Positions 16,044 to 25,256 of a DNA stretch of 44,711 nucleotides are shown one piece after another (positions within the stretch are counted from its first letter, which is position 1; every line of letters starts with the position of its first letter). This DNA is from JAWXBM01 sp964470455 (GTDB lineage Bacteria; Pseudomonadota; Gammaproteobacteria; Xanthomonadales; SZUA-36). Location of the stretch: the NCBI GenBank assembly GCA_964470455.1, contig CAYYCX010000025.1, forward strand, positions 1 through 44,711. The letters are read 5' to 3'. The notes beneath the pieces are model-generated. The model saw nothing but the letters and a program-made list of their open reading frames with translations, was not told the DNA's origin and searched no databases. Position numbers and translations under genes: made by a program.

Positions 16044-19000
16044 ATGAAACCGGCCATACGCAGAATCCTGGTAACCATAGCAATCGCGCTTCCCGTGCTG
16101 GCCGCCGGGGGTTGGTATTTGCTGCACCAGCCCGGTTTTGTCCGCCAGCAACTGGAAAGGCTGGTAACCGCGGCCACCGGGTGGCAGCTGCAGCTCGATG
16201 ACGACTTGCGGCTGGAATGGGGCCGCACCAGCAGGATCGAGGCGCGGCAGCTGCAGCTGTCGAATCCACGCTGGCCACAGGACCCGGTACTGTTCACCGC
16301 TACCCGGTTGCGCCTGGAATTCCGGCCGCTGGAGTTGTTGCACGGCAGGCTTGACCTGCGGCTGCTCGATCTCGGCAATTGCCAGTTGTACCTGGACCGG
16401 AACGAGGCAGGCGACAGCAACTGGGCACTGGCGCGTAAAACAGCGGAGGCAGAGCCGCCACCCGGCGCCGGCGATGGATTCCATTGGAACCTGTCGCAAT
16501 TGCTGGTCCAGGACTGCACCGTGCAAAGCCGCTCTTCCGGGCAGGAGCAGCCGCTGGAAATCCGGCTGGACCAGGCCTTGTTGGGAGTGGATGAGCAGCA
16601 GTTGCTGGAAATTTCGGCCACTGGCGCCATCGACCGGCAGGACCTGAGCGTGACGGGTAACCTGCAGCCGTTGCCGGCATTGTGGCAGGGAGGGGCACTG
16701 CGTCATTCGCTGGATATACAGGCGGGCCACATCGTGTTGCGCAGCGAGGGTTCGGTGGAAGACCTCTATACCGGCGATGGGGCCGATCTCAACCTGCGGT
16801 TTACCGGGCCCGAGTTCGCCAGAATCACAGAATGGCTGGCATTGCCGCCGTTCAGCAGTGGTGAATTCGATGCCCGGGTTGCCTTGCGCCGGCTGCCCGG
16901 CGAAGGCGCCACGGAAATCGGTATCGACGCTGACCTGGGCAGCCTGGAAATCACCGGCGAGGGCCGACTGGACCGCTTCCGGGCGCCCGATCGTGGAAAC
17001 CTGGTGCTGCAGGTCCGCGGGCCGGACCTGCAGGCGCTGGGGCAGGTCCTGGGCTGGCCTGGCCTGTTACCCGGCCCGTTTGAAGCGGACCTGGACGCGG
17101 ACTTTGCGCAAGGTTCGGCCAGGCTGGAAAGCGCCAGCATCAGCACGGGTTCCGACCGGTTGCGAGCAAGCGGTCGGCTGGGGTCGTGGCCGGGGCTGGC
17201 CGGCACCGAGCTGGAGATTGTTGCGCAGACTCCCGACCTTTCGGCCTGGCTGCCAGGCGAATCGGGCGCGAGCCGCTTTTTCGGCAGCCTGGACAGCCGC
17301 ATCCGTTTCAGCAGGGACGAACAGCAGCGTGACACGCTGCAGGCCGAAGGCCGGCTGGGCCGCAGGGGTGTCAGTGGCACACGCGACTATTCCGTGCTTG
17401 CGAAGGCGCAGCGGCAGGATGAAGTCCTGCGGCTCGACCAGCTGAAGCTGGAAGTTGGCGCAGACCGGCTGGATGCAAGCGGCAGCGTGAAGCTGCGGCC
17501 GGCGTTCGAAGGCAGTGAATTGAAGCTCGAGCTGCAGGTGGCGGACCTGGCCAGCAGCGGGCAATGGCTGGCGCCGGGTGCGAGCGGTTTGCCCCATCGA
17601 CCGCTGCAGCTGCAGGCCAGCCTTCGCCGCCCTGGCCCCGGTGTGGAGTTTTCCCTCGCTGCCGACAAGGCTAACGGGCAGGTGATCCACCTCACAGGCA
17701 ACATGCCGGATCTCGACCGCTGGCTGGCCATCAACGCCCAATTCGATATCGAACTGCCCAGCCTGAAACTGGCTCAGTTCCTGGTACCGGACACCCCATT
17801 GCCCGACCTGCCGTTCTCGGCCCGCGGTGAACTGCAGAATGACGGGCAGCGCCACGAAACCCGGGTACGGAATGCGGAGGTCAAGCTGGGCGAAATCAAC
17901 GTCCGGCTGCAGGCCAGACTGCAGTTGCAGGATCAACTGGCGGGCAGCACTGGGGGCCGGAACATGCAAATCAGCCTAGGTGTCGAGGGTGACGATGCCT
18001 CGCGGCTGAATCCCTGGCTCGGCCCGCTGTTTGACAGCCAACCCTTTGCCCTGCAGGCCAGGGTGGATACGGAGCCGGGGCACATCCGTATCCGCGACCT
18101 GGCGTTGCGGCAGGGCCAATCCGAGTTGTTTGCGACGGTGGATGTGGGGTTGGCCGAGCGGCCCGTCATCCAGGCCCGGGTGAAATCACCCCTGCTGGAC
18201 CTGTCGCCGCTCCGCCAGCATGCCGTTGCAGGGTTGGCGGAACCCGCGCCACAGCGGAAGTTGCTGTTCCGCGATGAGCCCATCCAGGTGGTCGGCGAAT
18301 TGCCGGTTGATCTTTCCCTAGACCTCGATATCGAACAGCTGTTGCTGGATGACCACAGGATCCGGCAATTGCAGGCAGCAGCGGACTGGACGCAGCACGC
18401 GCTGGAGGTGAAGGATTTCGCATTCAGCGGTGACCAGGACGGCCATTACAAGGGTCATTTGAGCGCACAGCAGCAGGCCGGTATCACCGGGTTCTCCCTG
18501 TTCATGCTGGCCGATGACCTGAAGCTGGGCCTCATCGGCACCAGCGGCCAGGACCCGGCCACATTGCCAGCCTCGGACATTCTGGTGGACCTGGCGGGTA
18601 AAGGCAGCACCTGGCACGAGCTGGCGCAGACCCTGCGAGGCAGGGTCCGCTGGTATGCCGGTTCAGGTCGGATTTCGAACACCGGCCTGGATTTCCTGTT
18701 CGCCGACCTGGTGACACAGATATTCACCACGCTGAATCCGCTGTCGAAAAGCAGCCGCTATACGACACTGGATTGCGCGGTTTATGCCGCTGATTTCACC
18801 GACGGAATGGTGAGCATGGCACCGATCGTGATCCGGACCGACGGGATCACGGCATTCAGCAGCGGCCAGCTGGACCTCAGCAATGAAGTTATCGTGCTGA
18901 ACTTCAATACCGTGCCGCGCAAGGGTCTGGGCATCAGCGCCGGTTCGGTGGTCAACCCGTTTTTCAGGATTGGCGGCACATTGATGAAACCAGCCGTGGA

Positions 19001-19166
19001 ACTGGATGTCACAAAGGGAGCCATCAGCGGAGGAGTGATGGTTGCAACGGCCGGATTGTCCGTCCTGTTCAAGTCACTGTCGGATCGTCTTCTGGCCAGC
19101 AAGGACCCCTGTGGCGATGCCCGCAGCAGCATTGAACTGGGTGACAGCCAACAGGGCAAGCAGTGA
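16044..19166 (+). CDS. AsmA-family envelope protein
   Basis: Large AsmA-like protein of 1040 residues. One N-terminal inner-membrane helix (RRILVTIAIALPVLAAGGWYL, about 5-26) is followed by a long periplasmic beta-repeat body and no other clear membrane helix. The N-terminal part (DDDLRLEWGRTSRIEARQLQL) and the C-terminal part (GRISNTGLDFLF through VLNFNTVPRKGLGISAGSVVNPFFRIGG) match the AsmA/AsmA2 pattern; the C-terminal pieces lie at about 880-990. The family is thought to bridge the envelope and influence outer-membrane lipid or protein assembly. I start at 16044, where the signal-anchor begins and AGGA lies 9 bases upstream. Translation from 15972 would add 24 unlikely residues. Confidence 0.88.
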   Translation: MKPAIRRILVTIAIALPVLAAGGWYLLHQPGFVRQQLERLVTAATGWQLQLDDDLRLEWGRTSRIEARQLQLSNPRWPQDPVLFTATRLRLEFRPLELLHGRLDLRLLDLGNCQLYLDRNEAGDSNWALARKTAEAEPPPGAGDGFHWNLSQLLVQDCTVQSRSSGQEQPLEIRLDQALLGVDEQQLLEISATGAIDRQDLSVTGNLQPLPALWQGGALRHSLDIQAGHIVLRSEGSVEDLYTGDGADLNLRFTGPEFARITEWLALPPFSSGEFDARVALRRLPGEGATEIGIDADLGSLEITGEGRLDRFRAPDRGNLVLQVRGPDLQALGQVLGWPGLLPGPFEADLDADFAQGSARLESASISTGSDRLRASGRLGSWPGLAGTELEIVAQTPDLSAWLPGESGASRFFGSLDSRIRFSRDEQQRDTLQAEGRLGRRGVSGTRDYSVLAKAQRQDEVLRLDQLKLEVGADRLDASGSVKLRPAFEGSELKLELQVADLASSGQWLAPGASGLPHRPLQLQASLRRPGPGVEFSLAADKANGQVIHLTGNMPDLDRWLAINAQFDIELPSLKLAQFLVPDTPLPDLPFSARGELQNDGQRHETRVRNAEVKLGEINVRLQARLQLQDQLAGSTGGRNMQISLGVEGDDASRLNPWLGPLFDSQPFALQARVDTEPGHIRIRDLALRQGQSELFATVDVGLAERPVIQARVKSPLLDLSPLRQHAVAGLAEPAPQRKLLFRDEPIQVVGELPVDLSLDLDIEQLLLDDHRIRQLQAAADWTQHALEVKDFAFSGDQDGHYKGHLSAQQQAGITGFSLFMLADDLKLGLIGTSGQDPATLPASDILVDLAGKGSTWHELAQTLRGRVRWYAGSGRISNTGLDFLFADLVTQIFTTLNPLSKSSRYTTLDCAVYAADFTDGMVSMAPIVIRTDGITAFSSGQLDLSNEVIVLNFNTVPRKGLGISAGSVVNPFFRIGGTLMKPAVELDVTKGAISGGVMVATAGLSVLFKSLSDRLLASKDPCGDARSSIELGDSQQGKQ

Positions 19167-19256
19167 TCCGTGGCTTGTTCCACAGGTTTTTCCTCAGTAA
19201 TGCCCGTAGAATAGTGCGGCTGCAAACAGCCTTGAATGTACGTCCCGGTTCACAAT

Positions 19257-19262
19257 GGAAGG
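19257..19262 (+). promoter_or_regulatory. Shine-Dalgarno deciding the RND adaptor start
   Basis: GGAAGG lies 5 bases before the GTG at 19268 and 8 bases before a TTG at 19271. Both give a clean signal peptide, unlike the earlier GTG at 19163. Confidence 0.6.
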
Positions 19263-19267
19263 TGCCA

Positions 19268-20326
19268 GTGTTGTTTTATCGATCGCAACCCGTATTGCTG
19301 CTTTTAATCCTGTCACTGGCGGCCCATTCCATGGCTTTTGCCCAGAACCCGGCTGGTCCGGCTGCTGAGGCGCTGGTGCAGGTCAGGGCGGTTCCCGCCG
19401 AGGTCCGTTCCTTTCCTCTCTCGGCCGAAGCTTTGGGCAATGCCCGCGCCAACGAGGCCATCGATGTGCGGGCGGAAATCACCGCAGCGGTAACCGCCAT
19501 CCGCTTCGAGGAGGGCGAGTGGGTGGAAAAAGGTGAAGTGCTGGTGGAACTGGAAAACGCCGCGCAAATGGCGGCCGTTGCCTCCGCCAAGGCCGCACTG
19601 GTGGAATCCACCAGCCAGTTGAAGCGCTCCGAGGAACTGTTCAAAACCAGCGCCGTGGCGGCTTCACAGCTGGAGCAATTGCGCGCCAAGCAGGAAGCCG
19701 ACCAGGCCAACCTGAAAGCCGCAGAGTCACGACTGGTGCAAACCGTGATCCGCGCGCCGTTTTCCGGCCGGCTGGGGTTGCGCCGCATCAGCCTGGGTTC
19801 GATCGTTGATACCAGTACGGTCATCACCACCCTGGATGACACTTCGCGAATCAAACTGGACTTCGAAGTCCCGGAAGTGTTCCTGGCGCGCCTGCAGCCG
19901 GGTCTGGCGGTAACAGCCCACAGCGCCGCCTGGCCGGAACTGGAATTTCACGGCGAAGTGATTTCGGTGGACACCCGCGTGAATCCGGTTAGCCGCACGC
20001 TTTCGGTTCGCGCCATTCTTCCGAACCAGGAAGGCCGCCTCCGGCCCGGCATGTTTCTCACCGTGGCGCTCTTGCGCGAGGATGTGAGTGCGTTGATGGT
20101 GCCGGAAGAAGCCATCGTTCCTGAGCGCAGCAAGCAGTTTGTCTATACGCTGGACGACGCCAACGTGGTGGTTCCGCGCGAAGTCCAGACCGGCCGCCGT
20201 CGCCCCGGCGAGGTCGAGATCATCAGTGGCTTGCGTGAAGGTGAGCGCGTGATTACCGAGGGCACCCAGAAAGTGCGCGCCGGGCAGGCCGTGGCCGTGA
20301 TAGCGCCGTTGATCGGGCAGGGTTGA
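19268..20326 (+). CDS. RND efflux periplasmic adaptor (membrane fusion protein)
   Basis: Periplasmic adaptor linking an inner-membrane RND pump to an outer-membrane channel. A signal peptide (LFYRSQPVLLLLILSLAAHSMAFA) is followed by half of the lipoyl domain (VRAEITAAVTAIRFEEGEWV), an alpha-helical hairpin (about 105-165), the second lipoyl half (APFSGRLGLRRISLGSIV), and the beta-barrel and membrane-proximal domains (VPEEAIVPERSKQFVYTL). I choose the GTG at 19268 on its Shine-Dalgarno. The open frame begins at the GTG at 19163 overlapping the asmA stop, but would put about 35 residues before the signal peptide. The pump gene follows after 4 bases. No outer-membrane factor is encoded nearby. 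Confidence 0.9.
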   Translation: MLFYRSQPVLLLLILSLAAHSMAFAQNPAGPAAEALVQVRAVPAEVRSFPLSAEALGNARANEAIDVRAEITAAVTAIRFEEGEWVEKGEVLVELENAAQMAAVASAKAALVESTSQLKRSEELFKTSAVAASQLEQLRAKQEADQANLKAAESRLVQTVIRAPFSGRLGLRRISLGSIVDTSTVITTLDDTSRIKLDFEVPEVFLARLQPGLAVTAHSAAWPELEFHGEVISVDTRVNPVSRTLSVRAILPNQEGRLRPGMFLTVALLREDVSALMVPEEAIVPERSKQFVYTLDDANVVVPREVQTGRRRPGEVEIISGLREGERVITEGTQKVRAGQAVAVIAPLIGQG

Positions 20327-20330
20327 GCGC

Positions 20331-23300
20331 ATGTTCATTTCCGATATTTCCGTTCGCCGCCCGGTTTTCGCCACAGTGATATCCATGTTGCTGGTGATAC
20401 TGGGCCTTGCCGCCTTGTCCAACTTGCCGGTCAGACAGTACCCCGACATCGACCGGCCGGTGGTGTCGGTTGAAACCACTTACCGCGGTGCTTCAGCCGA
20501 GGTGGTGGAAACCAAGGTCACCCAGGTCATCGAGGACGTGATCGCCGGCATCGAGGGCGTGGAGGCGCTGGATTCCACCAGCCGCGACGAACGCTCCGAC
20601 ATCCGCATCGAATTCAACCTGGAGCGGGATGTGGACGCCGCCGCCAACGACGTTCGCGATCGCGTGGCGCGGGTGCTGGACCAGTTGCCGGTGGAAGCCG
20701 ATCCGCCGGAAATTTCCAAATCGGACAGCAGTTCGGATGCGGTGCTGTGGCTGAACCTCACGTCCGATACCTACAGCAGCCTGGAACTGACAGATTACGC
20801 TGAACGCTTCCTGGTGGACCGTTTTTCCAGTGTTCCCGGTGTCGCCAGGGTACGCGTTTCCGGTGAGCGGCGCTTCGCCATGCGCGTGTGGCTGGATCGC
20901 GAAGCGCTGGCGGCGCGCAGCCTGACAGTGGCGGACGTGGAAAGCGCCCTGCGCTCTGAAAATGTGGAGCTGCCGGCCGGACGGCTGGAGTCGCAGACGC
21001 GGGAATTCACCCTGCGCACAGCCACCGGTTTTGTGGATGTGGCCGATTTCCGCCAGTTGGTGATCGGGCGCAGCCCCGACGGCAACGTCATTCGCCTGGC
21101 GGAAGTGGCGGATGTGCGTCTGGGGGCTGAAAATGAACGCAGTATTGCCCGCGCTGATGGCAAGCCGGCCATTTCGCTGGGCATCGAGCAGCTGTCCAAG
21201 GCCAACAGCGTGGCCGTATCCCGCGATGTGTTGGCGGAAATGGAGTCCATTGCGCCCGACCTGCCTGAAGGCATGGTGCTGGCGGTCAATTACGACAAGG
21301 CTGAGTTCATCGAAGCCTCCATGAAGGAAGTGTATATCGCACTGTTCCTGGCCATAGCGCTGGTGCTGGTGGTGATCTACCTGTTCCTGGGTTCGCTGAA
21401 GGTCATGCTGATTCCGGCGCTGGTTGTGCCGGTGTCGGTGATCGCCACGTTCATCGTCATGGCCGCCATGGGCTATACCATCAATATCCTCACCCTGCTG
21501 GGGCTGGTGCTGGCCATCGGCCTGGTGGTGGACGATGCCATCGTGGTGCTGGAAAACATTTATCGGCGTGTTGAACAGGGTGAAAAGCCCCTGCTGGCGG
21601 CGCTTGAAGGGTCACGTGAAATCGGCTTTGCGGTGATTGCCACCACCCTGGTGCTGGTGGCGGTGTTTGTACCATTGTCGTTCATCGAGGGTGACATTGG
21701 CCGCCTGTTCCGGGAATTCGGCATCACCCTGGCCGTGGCGGTGCTTTTTTCCGCCCTGGTGGCATTGACGCTGACACCCATGCTGAGCTCCAAAATGCTC
21801 AGTGGCCAGGCCCTGCGCAGCGGCCTGGCGCACCAGGTTGACCTGCTGTTCCAGAAACTGGCCCGGGTATACCGCAGAGCGCTGGCGCATGTCATCCGGT
21901 TTCCTTCCATCGCCATTGCCACCGTGCTCACACTGACGGCGTTTTCGGGTTGGATGCTGTCCATCCTGCCTTCAGAGTATGCGCCTTCTGAAGACCGCGG
22001 CATTTTCTGGGTCACGCTGCGCGCCCCCGAAGGGGCCAGCCTGGATTACATGGAAGACTACGCCCGCAGAATGGAGGCTGTGCTGCTGGAGGAAATGGGG
22101 AAGGACAATTCGGTGCGGCGCTTTCTCACCCGCGTTCCCGGAACCTGGGGTGGCTCGGAGGTCAACAGCGCCCGCGCCAGCGTGCTGCTGGAAAACTGGG
22201 ATCTGCGTGAAGAGAGCGACCAGGAAATCGCAGCGCGGCTGCGTGACCGGTTCACCGACTTTCCGGGAGTGAGGGCCTTCGTCAATGCGGGTGGCAGCCT
22301 GGGTATACGCTCGGATGGGCGGCCGGTCACCATGATCATCGGTGGCCCGGACTACGAGCAGTTGCAGGAATGGCGCGACAAGGTGCTGGCTGCGCTGGAG
22401 AATGTCTCCGAGCTGGAGAATCCGGACAGCAATTACCAGGAGCGCAAGCCACAGATGAACATCTCGGTAGACCGGAACCGCGCGGCTGCCCTGGGCGTGT
22501 CGCTGCAGAACGTCGGCCGGACGCTGGAAACCATGCTCGGTTCGCGCGTGGTGACGACCTATATCGACCGGGGCCGCGAATACAACGTGGTGCTGATGGG
22601 GCGTGAGTCGGATCGTTCCAGTCCGGATGACCTGAACAACCTGTATGTGCGTTCCGAGCTGACCGGGGAACTGGTTCCGCTGGCCAACATCGTGCAGATA
22701 TCGGAATCGGCCGGGCCGGAAGAGCTGAACCGCCATGACCGCATGCGGGCCATCACCATTTCCGCCGGACTGGCCGAAGGGGCCCGGCTGGGTGAGGGCA
22801 TCGAGGCCATCAGCGCCGTGGCCGACGAAGTGCTGCCGGCATCCGCGCGTATCAGCTGGGGCGGGGAGAGTAAGGAATTCCTGGAGTCAGGCCAGTCGCT
22901 GTACCTGACGTTCGGCATGGCGTTGATCATCGTCTTCCTGGTGCTGGCGGCGCAATTCGAAAGTTTCATCAATCCGCTGGTGATCCTGGTGACGGTGCCG
23001 CTGGCCATGACCGGGGCGCTGCTGGGCCTGTGGTTCTACGGCTCGTCGATCAACGTGTTCAGCCAGATCGGCGCCATCCTGCTGATCGGGCTCTCGGCCA
23101 AGAACGGCGTGCTGATCGTGGAGTTCGCCAACCAGTTGCGGGACCGCGGGCTGGAAATCGGTGAAGCGGTGCTGGAAGCGGCATCCGTACGCCTGCGGCC
23201 GATCCTGATGACCAGCGCCGCCACCACGTTTGGCGCTCTGCCACTCCTGCTGGGCACCGGCGCCGGTGCGGAAAGCCGTCAACCCATCGGTATCGTGGTG

Positions 23301-23456
23301 GCCTTTGGCGTGACGATTTCCGCCACGCTGACCCTGTTCATCATTCCCTCGCTTTACGTATTGTTCGCCAAGCGCACTTCTTCCCCGCAAAAGGTGACCC
23401 GCCTGATAGAACAGTTGCAGGCCAGCATCACCAGCGAAGGCAAGGCCGGGCTGTGA
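20331..23456 (+). CDS. RND efflux pump, HAE/AcrB type
   Basis: Proton-driven inner-membrane transporter of 1041 residues, the full size for the AcrB/MexB superfamily. The N-terminal MFISDISVRRPVFATVISML is the classic first helix. TM4 carries the proton-relay Asp pair (IGLVVDDAIVVLENI), and a second helical half begins near SLYLTFGMALIIVFLVLAAQ and contains GLSAKNGVLIVEFANQ. Two large periplasmic loops lie between helices 1-2 and 7-8. It forms an operon with the adaptor upstream and a small membrane protein downstream that overlaps its stop. The substrate is not predictable; several features (TYIDRGREYNVVL) fit the environmental pumps related to MdtBC and CmeB. Confidence 0.95.
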   Translation: MFISDISVRRPVFATVISMLLVILGLAALSNLPVRQYPDIDRPVVSVETTYRGASAEVVETKVTQVIEDVIAGIEGVEALDSTSRDERSDIRIEFNLERDVDAAANDVRDRVARVLDQLPVEADPPEISKSDSSSDAVLWLNLTSDTYSSLELTDYAERFLVDRFSSVPGVARVRVSGERRFAMRVWLDREALAARSLTVADVESALRSENVELPAGRLESQTREFTLRTATGFVDVADFRQLVIGRSPDGNVIRLAEVADVRLGAENERSIARADGKPAISLGIEQLSKANSVAVSRDVLAEMESIAPDLPEGMVLAVNYDKAEFIEASMKEVYIALFLAIALVLVVIYLFLGSLKVMLIPALVVPVSVIATFIVMAAMGYTINILTLLGLVLAIGLVVDDAIVVLENIYRRVEQGEKPLLAALEGSREIGFAVIATTLVLVAVFVPLSFIEGDIGRLFREFGITLAVAVLFSALVALTLTPMLSSKMLSGQALRSGLAHQVDLLFQKLARVYRRALAHVIRFPSIAIATVLTLTAFSGWMLSILPSEYAPSEDRGIFWVTLRAPEGASLDYMEDYARRMEAVLLEEMGKDNSVRRFLTRVPGTWGGSEVNSARASVLLENWDLREESDQEIAARLRDRFTDFPGVRAFVNAGGSLGIRSDGRPVTMIIGGPDYEQLQEWRDKVLAALENVSELENPDSNYQERKPQMNISVDRNRAAALGVSLQNVGRTLETMLGSRVVTTYIDRGREYNVVLMGRESDRSSPDDLNNLYVRSELTGELVPLANIVQISESAGPEELNRHDRMRAITISAGLAEGARLGEGIEAISAVADEVLPASARISWGGESKEFLESGQSLYLTFGMALIIVFLVLAAQFESFINPLVILVTVPLAMTGALLGLWFYGSSINVFSQIGAILLIGLSAKNGVLIVEFANQLRDRGLEIGEAVLEAASVRLRPILMTSAATTFGALPLLLGTGAGAESRQPIGIVVAFGVTISATLTLFIIPSLYVLFAKRTSSPQKVTRLIEQLQASITSEGKAGL

Positions 23457-24307
23457 CTCCCTCCGGCTGGTATCGCTATTCGGCGCTACCCAGGCCTTTC
23501 GAACTGTCGCAACCGGGCAACCGGGTGGTGTTGGGGGCGACAGCGCTGTCCGCGGTGGCAGGATTTGCCTGGGCTCTGGCTTCCGGGCACCCAACCCAGG
23601 CAGCGCTGGCCAGCACCCTGCTGTTTCCCCTGGCGGTGTTCGGCAGCTGGTCACTGGCGCGCGAGTTGCTGCCGGATGACAGTGCGGCTGCATTTCTCAG
23701 CATGGCACTGGCTTTCCTGGCCTGCCTGGCGTTCATCACTCCCGGCATTCTCCCTCTCTATGCCGCGCTGGGGCTGGTGCGGGTGGTGAATCGCAGTAAC
23801 GGCCTGGAGGCTCACCCGACGGATTCTGTGGCGGTGGTTGTGCTGGTGATCCTGGCGGTTTACAGCAGCGCCAACGCCTGGTTCGCGGCGGTTGCGGCGC
23901 TGGCCTTCGTGCTGGATGCCAGCCTGAAGAATCCCCTGCGTAGGCAACTGTTGTTCGCGGTTCTCTGCATCGGCACCATGGTGGTATACATCGTCGATCA
24001 TGATGTCCCCTGGCTGGAGGTGAGCGCTCCGCACACGTTGCTGCAATGGCTGGCCATCCTGGCCAGTGTGTTGCTGGCGCTGAACATGGCGACGTTGAAA
24101 AAGGTTCACAGCCGTGCCCGGTTCGGTGGCAAGCGGCTGAACCCCGAGCGCGTCAAGGCGGGAATGGCCATCGCCATGCTGGCCTGCCTGCAGGGCCTGG
24201 ACAACATGCCGCATTACATATTGCTGGTGGCGACGGTGGGCGGCCTGTGTCTTGGGATTTCGCTGCGCCGTTCATTCCGTACTACCACGAAGGGTTTGAG
24301 ACACTAG
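23453..24307 (+). CDS. Multi-pass membrane protein coupled to the RND pump
   Basis: Unrecognised 284-residue protein. About eight hydrophobic segments are visible, including LGATALSAVAGFAWALA, LASTLLFPLAVFGSW, ALAFLACLAFITPGILPLY, VAVVVLVILAVYSS, LLFAVLCIGTMVVYIV and LLQWLAILASVLLALNMA. They resemble a small integral-membrane domain with short charged loops (FGGKRLNPERVKAG). The GTG start at 23453 overlaps the pump stop in a GTGA, which implies translational coupling and a role linked to the pump. That link is inferred from position only. No catalytic motif is visible. Confidence 0.7.
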   Translation: MTPSGWYRYSALPRPFELSQPGNRVVLGATALSAVAGFAWALASGHPTQAALASTLLFPLAVFGSWSLARELLPDDSAAAFLSMALAFLACLAFITPGILPLYAALGLVRVVNRSNGLEAHPTDSVAVVVLVILAVYSSANAWFAAVAALAFVLDASLKNPLRRQLLFAVLCIGTMVVYIVDHDVPWLEVSAPHTLLQWLAILASVLLALNMATLKKVHSRARFGGKRLNPERVKAGMAIAMLACLQGLDNMPHYILLVATVGGLCLGISLRRSFRTTTKGLRH

Positions 24308-24327
24308 TTTTTCAAAGGAGAGTAGAC

Positions 24328-25188
24328 ATGCACAAACTGATATCCAACTTCTGCATCGGCCTGGCCCTCAGCATTGCCTGCTCGGTGGCGCAGGCTTCCG
24401 AACTTTCGGTCAATGCCCGCGTGGAACAAGCCATGTTCGGCGAGCACCGGTCAGAGGCCAACCAGCAGCGCAACCGCTACCGTCATCCGGTGGGAACGCT
24501 GGAATTTCTTGGCCTGGACTACGGCATGAAAGTACTGGAGATCTGGCCCGGCACCGGCTGGTACAGTGAAATCATCGCCCCAGTGCTGCGGGACCGCGGA
24601 GAATACGTGGTTGCCAGCTGGGACCAGGACGTTCCTGACCAGCCCGGTTACCGCTACAGCCTGCACCAGCAGATGGTGGCCAAGTTCGCCGCGGAGCCGG
24701 CTCTGTACGACCAGGTGCGGGTAGTCCCCTGGTCGCCGCCGCAATCTCCGTCACTGGGTGATGCCGGTTCCTACGACCTGGTACTGACATTCCGCAATAC
24801 GCATGGCTGGGTTGAGGAAGGCCTCGCTGAATCGGTTTTTGCCGAGTTTGCCCGCGTACTCAAGCCCGGTGGCGTGCTGGGTGTGGTGCAGCATCGCGCC
24901 GCCGCGGGTTCTGATCCCGCTGTGACCGCCCCCATGGGTTATGTGTCCGAGGAAGCCGTCATCGGCTATGCGACGGCAGCCGGCCTGGTGCTGGAGGACC
25001 GCTCGGAAGTCAATGCCAATTCGGCTGATACGCGTGATCACCAGGAAGGGGTGTGGAGCCTGCCTCCCGGGCTGGCCGTATGCGAGCCCATGACCGATGC
25101 CGCCGCGAAGGCAGAGTGCCTGGCAGCCTTTCAAGCGATTGGCGAAAGCGACCGCATGACGCTGAAATTCCGCAAGCCCAAGTCCTGA
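24328..25188 (+). CDS. Exported class I SAM-methyltransferase-fold protein
   Basis: Predicted methyltransferase of the COG4798 type. Residues 1-23 form a signal peptide (NFCIGLALSIACSVAQA), so the mature protein should lie in the periplasm. After it comes a Rossmann core with motif I (VLEIWPGTGWYSEIIAP, about 70-86), a substrate-side stretch (LVLTFRNTHGWVEEGL, about 150-165) and EFARVLKPGGVLGVVQHR. The Shine-Dalgarno AAGGAG at 24315-24320, 7 bases before the ATG, sets the start and gives 286 residues. It follows the membrane gene by 20 bases. SAM is not known to be available in the periplasm, so the fold may serve another reaction or simple binding. Confidence 0.85.
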   Translation: MHKLISNFCIGLALSIACSVAQASELSVNARVEQAMFGEHRSEANQQRNRYRHPVGTLEFLGLDYGMKVLEIWPGTGWYSEIIAPVLRDRGEYVVASWDQDVPDQPGYRYSLHQQMVAKFAAEPALYDQVRVVPWSPPQSPSLGDAGSYDLVLTFRNTHGWVEEGLAESVFAEFARVLKPGGVLGVVQHRAAAGSDPAVTAPMGYVSEEAVIGYATAAGLVLEDRSEVNANSADTRDHQEGVWSLPPGLAVCEPMTDAAAKAECLAAFQAIGESDRMTLKFRKPKS

Positions 25189-25208
25189 TCCAGGCATGAT
25201 CCCTGAGC

Positions 25209-25235
25209 CGCCGGCCCATTCGGGCCGGCGATTTT
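25209..25235 (+). terminator. Rho-independent terminator after the methyltransferase gene
   Basis: A perfect 9-bp GC stem (CGCCGGCCC with GGGCCGGCG) around a 4-base loop ATTC, followed by ATTTT. It closes the transcript from the AsmA/RND region 20 bases after the stop codon, before the EamA gene. Confidence 0.85.
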
Positions 25236-25256
25236 GCATGCCGCAGAAAAACCCTG

